Assembly: GCA_031213475.1 (NCBI GenBank)
Contig: JARUPZ010000011.1
Location: 3,746,001 to 3,810,000 of the forward strand
Direction: 5' to 3'
Length of the DNA stretch: 64,000 nucleotides
Origin: Nereocystis luetkeana
Taxonomy: Eukaryota; Sar; Phaeophyceae; Laminariales; Laminariaceae
The first letter of the stretch is position 1; each line of letters begins with the position of its first letter. Below are positions 56,947 to 64,000 of the stretch, piece by piece. The notes under the pieces are model-generated. The model worked only from the letters and a program-made list of their open reading frames with translations, had not been told where the DNA came from and searched no databases. The translations under genes were made by a program, and so were the position numbers.

Positions 56947-57752
56947 AAAAACCTAGCATGAAGGTGGACCGCCTCACATGCACACACATAGATACAGCAT
57001 GGTCACCCCAACATGTTCAATTCACATGAAGGTTGGGTCTCGTGGTAAGATACCCGTAAAACTTTACCGATTTCCATTGGGCGGTGGAAGTCTGGTCTGA
57101 CATTAGTCCTAAAATCCCCGACATTTGGTGCACATAACAAGCGCTAAATGAAGGGGAGGGGTGGATGATTCAAGACATTAAGTCAAGACCTATTATACTC
57201 ATGAAACAAACACCTTGCATTTGACCGACCACATGACCACAAAGAGAAGGAGAACCAAGCGGTACGTAGATATCTTGATATCTTGAAGGATAGAAGCCGG
57301 TACAAAGTGTGGGGGAATTGTTGGCCAAGCTTTCGGCAGTGAAGGTCTACTCGGGAGCATTAGTGGGGTAGTTACCCATGGTGAAACGTACATATGACGG
57401 AGAAAGAGACGTAATGGGCATCCCGATGTGTGAGTAAGATTTTGTGTTATGCAAGCCGTCCTTGAACCTTGCATGGTAAAAATGACCTCCCTGGAGAAAA
57501 GCAACCAGTACAGCAGCGGAGCAAGAAGAAACAAGATACGATCGTGGGACGCCAGGATGGTTACCATGCAGATCGCCTGGCACAAACGTGGGGTACTTGT
57601 GTTAAGGGTGTTGAACTTGGCTCCAGGCTACGAGCCCGTGTTGGAGACACTATTTAGTGTGGTGCGCCGGCAAAAGAACTGAAAGACACCAGACCCCCAA
57701 CGAGTACTAGGATTGGGGAGTCCCAGTAACTTGAACATTTCCCACTACCATT

Positions 57753-58094
57753 ATGAACACAAACACGCTGGAGACATTCTCGGAAGGGATTAGGAGAAAG
57801 ACGGTGAGGCAGGGTGGGTGGAGCAAGAAAGACTGGCAGGGTAAAGTACTAATAGTGCTGATATTTGGAGTTCCTAGCGACATGACGAGGATTGAGTTCA
57901 AGAGGAAGTACGAAGACGTAGAACTGTACTGCTTCGCAATAGGAAACGTAGAACGAGAGGGAGAACACTTTCGAATCACGCTAAAGCCGACAGCGAGCAT
58001 GGAGTGGCAGAGGATAGAGACAGAAAAAGTGTCGGCATGGGTTAGAAGACTGGAGAGTATGTACAGCCAATGGAACAGCGAAACTAAGACGTAG
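57753..58094 (+). pseudogene. LINE B ORF1-like frame
   Basis: 113 codons, MNTNTLETFSEGIRRK to SMYSQWNSETKT, with charged and aromatic character (FKRKYEDVELYCFAIG). Its place before the endonuclease suggests an RNA-binding ORF1-type role, but no zinc knuckle or RRM is visible. LINE A has a ~110 bp deletion here. A further upstream open stretch (57,449-57,682; also 50,841-51,074) encodes an identical 77-residue frame in both LINEs of unknown meaning. Confidence 0.5.
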
Positions 58095-58289
58095 TTCTAG
58101 GGTGAACGAAGGTAAGGGGAGGCAGGAAACAGCAAGTGGTCCAAAGGGAATGGGGGAGAAACATAGGGGCGTAGAACAAGAAGACAAGCACATAAACGGA
58201 AATGGAAAGAATGCTCAAAGAAGAGATGACAGAAATACTCGTAGCGACAACGGAGAAGGAACAGGTAAGACTAGAGCGGATAGTGAAAC

Positions 58290-58990
58290 GAAAAAGAGGC
58301 TGAGAATAGGATCATGGAACGTATGTGGGTTCGCCACGGAAGAACGAAAAAGGATCGAAATTGTCGAACAAGTAAGTAAGCGCGACCTAGACATAGTGGG
58401 AATTCAAGAGCCATGGGAGAAAGAGGGGGGGGAGATAGGATGCAAAGTTGGAGAGTACGCATGGATAGGGAAGAAGAGGAAGGGACAGAGTAGCAAGAAT
58501 AGGGGGGCGGGGGGTTCCTAGTCAAATAATACCTGTGTGACGTAATAGAGGTGATCAAATACACTAAATTCGACGAACGCATATGGATTAAGATACCAGG
58601 GGAGCGGGGAGCGAAATATTACTTCTTAGGAAACATATATATGCCCCCAGAGTCGAAGAATACGGTAAAAGATATACAGAGGAAGTTCGGAGAAGTAGCA
58701 GTAGATGTACAGGAGTATAAAAGGCAAGGAGAAGTAGTACTAGTGGGAGATTTCAATTCAAGAATTGGGAAGGCAAGCAAACTGAACGAGAGCATTGGAC
58801 CGTATGGGGAAGTAACAAAAAATAAGAATGGGGAAGAGATGTTGAAGTTCCTCAAACACAACGAGATGAAGACGTTGAACGACAGAGTAAAAAAGGCAGA
58901 ACCGGAATGGACTAGACAGTGCATACAAAAAGGAGAAAGCTCTATCCTTGACTTTATAGTAGTAGAAAACGGACGTGGGAAGGAAACATA
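58290..58990 (+). pseudogene. LINE B AP-endonuclease domain
   Basis: Motifs in order: RIGSWNVCGFATEERKR, DLDIVGIQEPWEKE (metal-binding Glu), GNIYMPPES, VVLVGDFNSRIGKASK (catalytic GDFN near 58,745) and SSILDFIVV. The frame is split by a shift in the G-rich run at 58,503-58,513. In the family this domain nicks target DNA to prime reverse transcription. Confidence 0.85.
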
Positions 58991-59029
58991 ACTACATGTA
59001 TGCGCAGCGGACGTAGGAACTACGGATCA

Positions 59030-59504
59030 CTGTCTAATATGGACAGACAGTCGACAGACAAGAGTTATCAAACAAAGACGAGGTAGAAAATTACACGAAT
59101 GGAGAATAGATAAACTAGAAGTAGAAGAGAAACGGGAAGAGTTCCAAGAAGAGATGGCCAAAAATGCAGAGCAATTTTCCGAGTTATTGGAAAGAAAAGG
59201 TACTACAAGGAACGATATAGAGAGGGATGATGCAGGAGCTAGGATAATAGAAGGATGGGAGCAGTTGGTCAAGATCACAGCAAGTAAAGTAATAGGGGAA
59301 AAGTTGATAGTATGCAACAGAGCGGTAAAATGGTGGGATGAAGAAGTAAAAGAGGCTATAACAGTAAGGAGAAAGGCACACGCAAGGTATACATCGAGCA
59401 AAACTACGACAGGATGGGAGCAATATGATGTAGCTAGAAAGAAAGTAAAAGAGATGGTAGAGAAGAAGAAGAAGAAAGGGATATGGAAAGGCGTAGTAAA
59501 TTAA
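59030..59504 (+). pseudogene. LINE B linker region
   Basis: Reads through MAKNAEQFSELLERKG and VKWWDEEVKEAITVRRK to a Lys-rich end EMVEKKKKKGIWKGVVN and a TAA. LINE A has the same TAA in the same place. Confidence 0.75.
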
Positions 59505-59799
59505 ACGAATGAAGACTTTGAGGGAGGGATGAAGCAGATGTGGGTAGGGATAAAAGGGATACTGGGCAAACAAGCAGGAGAGGCTGACACGGGAATAGCT
59601 ACCGTAAGAGCACAGAACGGTAAAATGGTTAGTAGTTCGAAGGGAAAAAGGGAAGTACTTGTCGAGCATTACCGTAAGCTAGGAACACCCACAGCCAACA
59701 AAATGTTCGACGCAGAATTCGAGAAGGAAATCAACGCGTGGGCAGAGGCGAACGTAGATGCATCAGAAAGGGAAGACAGTGGTTCGGAAGGGTTACAGG

Positions 59800-61376
59800 G
59801 ATAGTTCACAAGGGAAGAGGTAAAAAAATGTGTAGCTAAACGTAAGAATAGGAAGGCAGCAGGGGCAGACCAAATAGTGAATGAATTTATGAAGTACGGG
59901 GGAGAAGGAATGCTTACCATGCTGGTGAAGTTGTATAACTGGATATGGAAAAACGAGTACGCACCCAGGAGGTGGAGATAAGGAGTAGTAGTAAACTTAT
60001 TCAAGAAAGGAGATAAGGCTGACCCGGGGAACTATAGAGGGATAACGCTACTAAGCACAGTAGGCAAACCATAATGTATAATTTTGAACGATAGAATGGG
60101 AACGATGATGGAGAAGGAAGACAAAATAAGCGAAGGGCAAGCAGGGTTTAGGCCAAACCGTAGCTGCGTAGACCATGTGTACACTCTAGGTAAGATAATC
60201 CAAGGTAGGAAAGACGCGGGACTACCAACGCACTGTTTCTTTCTGGATGTACAGAAGGCCTACGACACAGTATGGAGAAATGGATTGTGGAAAAAACTAT
60301 GGGAAATAGGGATCAGAGGAAAGATGTGGAGAATGATGAAAAAGATGACGGAATGTGCGAGAAGTGCTGTGATGCTGGACGGGGAAATATCGAAGTATGT
60401 TGATATTTTACAAGGAGTTGCACAGGGATGCACGCTGTCACCCAACCTATTCAAGATGTATATTAATGACCTGATAGTAGCAGTTGAAGGAGCAAGGCAG
60501 GGAGTCACGGTAGGGGAAGATACAGTGTCGGGATTGATGTTTGCTGATGACTTCGTGGGGATATCGGAAACACCTGAAGGATTGCAGAAACAAATAGAGA
60601 ACGCGCTACAATACACTAGGAAATGGAGGGTGACGGCGAACGTCAAGAAATGCGCAGTAGTTGTTTGTAACGAAGATAAGGTGAACCCGATAAATTTCAG
60701 TTGGAAGTGGGGAGAAGATGAATTGCCGATCGTAGACCCGTATACGTACCTTGGCGTAGAGATCTCAAAATACTGCTCCTGGTATACACATATAGCAAAA
60801 GTAATAGGAAAGGGTAAAGCACACATAGGCAAGATGGATGCGATCCTAACAGACTCGCACCTTGACACCAGGATTAAGAGATGTATCCTGATGAATGTGA
60901 TAGTACCAAAGCTAGAATATGCAGGAGGAGTATGGGAAGGGAATGCGAAACTCGTAAAACAGTTGGAAACAGTACAGATGACAGCAGCTAAAAAAATCCT
61001 AAGATGCTCAAGTACGACTATTAATAGTAATACAGTATATAGAGCAGAACTGGGAATGCGCCCACTTAAGACAAACAGGGATATGAGAAAGTTGAAATGG
61101 CAATATAAAGTAAGGAACATGCCAAAAAAGAGGTTGCCGGCCATAGTTGATAGAGCTGTATGGGAGAAAGTAACAAAAGGGCGAACTGGAATAAGGTGGG
61201 ATAGCATATTTGAGAAAGTATGGAAGGATATAGGGGGAAACCAAGAAGAGGTGATGTTCGCCGGGAAGTTTAGGAAGTACAAGGTAGAAGTAGAAGAAAG
61301 GGTAGAAAGAAGGGAAAGGCTAGCGCTACGAAACAAGGGGGAATCGGAAAAACACCTAGAGATATACGGAGATTGA
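59800..61376 (+). pseudogene. LINE B reverse transcriptase
   Basis: The N-terminal part (59,810-60,070) has NRKAAGADQIVNEFMKYGG, PRRWR-stop-GVVVNLFKKGD and NYRGITLLSTVGK. A single open frame of 430 codons then runs from 60,084 with QAGFRPNRSC (residues 19-28), FFLDVQKAYD (52-61), GVAQGCTLSPNLF (111-123), the catalytic FADD box (153-156, bases 60,540-60,551) and YLGVEIS. These are the canonical blocks of non-LTR RT palm and thumb. In-frame stops upstream separate it from the endonuclease. Confidence 0.9.
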
Positions 61377-61888
61377 GGGAAGGAATAGGAATGAAAACGT
61401 TTCTGCACGGCCCAATGGACTTCGCGAAAACGCTGAAGCTGCGGTTTCGTGTAGGCGACCTGGACTTGCCAGAAAGAAGAAAGAGGTATACCAGTAGCCG
61501 GGAGGAGGAGGAGGAAATAGATGCACAGATGTGCCCGCGTGGCAAAGCGATAGAGAGTAGAACTCACATAGTAGGAGAATGTGAAATATACCAGGAGGAA
61601 CGGGACGTGTTAGAAGAGGAGATGAGGGAAAGAAACGAATGTGACATGGAGGAGTTTGACACACTAGATAGCATCGAGAAAACGATCGCTATCCTAGGAG
61701 AAAGATGGTGGCCACAGGCGGCCAAACAGGAAGGGGATAAGATTAGCAAAACTGTTCTATGTAATATATGGAAACAGCGCAATGAGCGCCCAATTGTTGG
61801 AAGTGTCTCTATTAGGAGTAGGAACGGTGCTCCGTCCCGACAGGGGTGCGTGGTCAATGGTCAAATGACTAAGGCAAGCAACAAATGA
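61373..61888 (+). pseudogene. LINE B C-terminal region
   Basis: 171 codons, joined to the RT only through a frameshift at 61,376. The knuckle reads C54-P-R56-G...H66...C70. LINE A keeps Cys at the R56 position, so one zinc ligand is lost here. It ends TKASNK just before the C-run. Confidence 0.7.
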
Positions 61889-62881
61889 GTACGCCCCCCC
61901 CTCCCCCTCTCCCCTGTGGGTAGGAATACAAGGGATACTGGGCAAACAAGCAGGAGAGGCAGACACGGGAATAGCTATCTTAAGAGCACCGAACGGTAAA
62001 AAGGCTAGTAGTCCGACGTGGAAACGGGAAGTAGGAGCAGAGCATTACTGTAGGCTAGGAACGCCCACAGCCAACGAAAAGCTCGACCCAAACTTTTACA
62101 AGGAAATCAACGCGTGGCCAGAGGCGAGCGAGGATGCATCAAAAACAAAAAATAAAAAAGTGGTTCAGAAGGGTTACAGAAAACCTTCACAAGGGAAGAA
62201 GTAAAAAAGTGTGTAGCCAAACTTAAGAATAGAAAGGCGGCAGGGGCAGACTGTTAATAAAATAATTTTGTGTAGTACGGGGATGAAGGAAAGCGTACCG
62301 TGGTTGGGTTGCCCAACTGAAGATGGAAAAACGAGTACGCACCTAGGAGGGGGCGAGGAGGAGTAGTGAATTTATTTAAGGAAGGAGATAAGGCCGACCC
62401 GGGGAACTATAGAGGGATAACGCTGCTATTAATAACCACAGTAGGCAAAACATGTTGCGATATTTTGGACCAGAGAGCGGGAACAGCGATGGCGAAACAA
62501 GACAAAATGAGCGAAGGGCAAGCAGGGTTTAGGCCAAACCCTATCTGCGTAGACCACATTAGGTAAGATAATCCAAGGTAGGGCGGACGCGGGGCTAACA
62601 ACGTACCGTTTCTTCCCACATGTACCGAGAGCCTACGACAGAGTATGGGGAAATCGAATATGGAAAAAGCTGTGGGAAACAGGAATCAGAGGAAAGATGT
62701 GGAGAATGATGAAAAATAGACAGAATGTGCGGGAAGCGCTGTGTTGCTGGACGGGGAAATATCAAAGTATGCTGTTTATTTTACAAGGAGTTGCACAGGG
62801 ATGTACGTTATCACCTAATCTATTCAAGATATTTATTAACGACCTGATAGTAGCAGTCGAAGCAGCGAAGCAGGGAGTCAC

Positions 62882-63438
62882 GGGGGGGGGGTGGGGTGTA
62901 CTCGATAGGAGAGATGAACTCGATCTCATGCATGGCCGTAGTCGTATGACCATAGACCCTCGCATGCCTACAATGCCGGGACGGACCATGTCGGGATTTC
63001 ACCGAGGAGAGATGTACTCGATCTCATGCATGGCTGTACTTGTATGACCATAGACCCTCGCATGATTACAATGCCGGGACGGACCATGTCGGGTTTTCAC
63101 CGACCAGGCAGGCATTGCTTGTACCAAGCGCGAAGCGCCGTGAGGTGTCCGGCGAGTCGCATGAAAGGTGAGCTGCATCCTACTAAGAACCGCTTGTGAG
63201 GCGGACTTGCATATGGATGACAGCTTCAATAAGTTAATAAAATTCCCGGTGTAGGCAATTCCAGAGACAGCAATGGGAGTACTATGTAACTGCCTCTTGG
63301 GTGCCTTACCTTGAACGCTACGTGATAAGATCATTCCCACTTGTGCGGAGTAAAGGTTCTGAACCTCGCACAAATGATCTAACTCAACAACCAGCTGTGA
63401 GCGACTGCCAAACAAAACAAAAGCCACGGAGGGGGGGG
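62882..63438 (-). mobile_element. Short poly(C)-ended retroelement, copy 4, in LINE C
   Basis: Inverted copy. Its 3' end is at 62,882-62,910 (G-run, then GTGTACTCGATAGGAGAGAT) and its 5' end is truncated at about 63,430 next to another G-run. LINE B at 60,506 has ACGGTAGGGGAAGAT at the same point. A ~105 bp terminal segment is duplicated in tandem inside it (62,897-63,105). Confidence 0.85.
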
Positions 63439-63520
63439 ATACGGAGTCGGGATTGATGTTTGCGGATCACGGTGGGGGACGATACGGTGTCGGGACTGAT
63501 GTTCGCGGGTTCTGTCAGAT
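63439..63520 (+). repeat. Local duplication next to the LINE C insertion
   Basis: GATACGGAGTCGGGATTGAT is followed within ~40 bp by GATACGGTGTCGGGACTGAT, each with TTTGCGG/TTCGCGG. LINE B has the segment once. It may be an over-long target duplication or a repair scar. Confidence 0.6.
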
Positions 63521-64000
63521 ACACCCGAAATATTGCGGAAACAACTAGAGAAGGCACCAGAATACACTAGGAAATAGAGGGGGACGGCCAACGTCGAGAA
63601 GTGCGCAGTAGTTGTTTGTAACGAAGGTAATGTCAACGCGATAAATTCCAGTTGGAAGTGGGGAGAAGGTGAATTGCCGATCGTAGACCAGTTTACGTAC
63701 CTTGGCGTAGAGATATCAACATACTGCTCCTGGGATACATATATAGCAAAAGTAATAGGAAAGGGTAAAACACACGTAGGCACGATGGATGCGATCCTAA
63801 CAGACTCGCACCATGACACCAGGATTAAGAGATGTATCCTGATGAATGTGATAGTACCAAAGCTAGAATATGCAGGAGGAGTATGGGAAAGGGAACGCGA
63901 AACTCGTAAAACAGTTGGATACAGCAAAGATGACGGCAGCTAAAAAACTCCTAAGAAGCTCAAGTACGACTAGTAGTACAGCATTAAGAGCAGAACGGGG

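Larger units (their letters stand above)
56947..61901 (+). mobile_element. LINE B, non-LTR retrotransposon, best copy
   Basis: Order: conserved 5' region, ORF1-like frame (57,753-58,094), endonuclease (58,290-58,990), linker (59,030-59,504), RT (59,800-61,376), C-terminal knuckle region (61,373-61,888), then AAATGAGTACG and a C8 run. Breaks seen: a frameshift at the G-rich 58,503-58,513, stops near 58,988, 59,502, 59,802, 59,981 and 60,072, and a frameshift at 61,376. The stop near 59,502 is shared with LINE A. The element is therefore inactive as sequenced. Confidence 0.92.
61915..64000 (+). mobile_element. LINE C, 5'-truncated, runs off the window
   Basis: Begins abruptly inside the element, at TGTGGGTAGGAATACAAGGG (equivalent to LINE B 59,537), immediately after the C-rich tail of LINE B. 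RT blocks seen: NYRGITLL and QAGFRPN (62,366-62,566), GVAQGCTLSPNLFKI (62,697-62,880), and after the insertion YLGVEISTYCSWD (63,674-63,943). The FADD region is disrupted by the insertion and a ~40 bp local duplication. The 3' end lies outside. Confidence 0.88.

Noticed and set aside
60260-61567. 435-codon minus-strand frame opposite the RT
   Set aside because: Antisense shadow of the reverse transcriptase, which carries all conserved RT blocks on the plus strand.
1-64000. Integrated viral genome
   Set aside because: No capsid, polymerase or other viral hallmark gene seen; the only polymerase-like genes are non-LTR reverse transcriptases.

Overview
The window is eukaryotic nuclear DNA: gene-poor, intron-rich and crowded with repeats. 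Coding sequence is confined to short exons with GT/AG borders, there are no operon-like gene runs, and non-LTR retrotransposons, MITE-like elements, tRNA-derived repeats and several satellite families are present. The host cannot be named from sequence alone. GTGCG-type splice donors and this repeat texture would fit a brown alga or another stramenopile, but that is a low-confidence inference.

Positions 1-16,080 and about 24,230-39,640 are two diverged direct copies of one locus, offset by 23.0-24.2 kb. Each copy carries, in the same order, a purine-rich G tract, a degenerate ~62-66 bp minisatellite, and the exons of one minus-strand gene: a signal-peptide exon at 14.5-14.8 kb (copy A) or 37.6-37.8 kb (copy B), small internal exons, a ~600 bp exon, and a 71-codon terminal exon at 3.9-4.1 kb or 27.6-27.8 kb. 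A GGGTC-type minisatellite lies beyond the 5' end of the gene. The pair encodes a probable secreted or surface protein of unknown function. Five exons are clear in both copies and a sixth in copy B; all are multiples of three with phase-0 introns, and their borders are conserved while introns have diverged.

Between the two copies (16.2-23.7 kb) lies a diverged satellite of ~167-188 bp period with a CCAAT-like motif in many units. From 39.6 to 48.9 kb I see no convincing gene, only small repeats, hairpins and a 257 bp tandem duplication.

From 48.9 kb to the end is a head-to-tail chain of retroelements: a ~0.5 kb short element, LINE A, another short element, LINE B, and a 5'-truncated LINE C that runs off the window. 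The LINEs encode an AP-endonuclease, a reverse transcriptase and a C-terminal Cys/His knuckle, all with disabling breaks. LINE and short element share the 3' terminus GAGTAC-R-poly(C). Each link of the chain sits in the C-run that ends the previous one. Two short-element insertions have an uninterrupted C- or G-run at the matching empty site elsewhere in the window, and a third has a shorter G-run. I read this as a non-LTR retrotransposon family with a non-autonomous partner that inserts into C/G homopolymer runs, including its own tails. It is the most interesting system in the window.

A second window-wide signal is the 9-mer TACCWGGTA, found at least 21 times where about 0.5 would be expected by chance.
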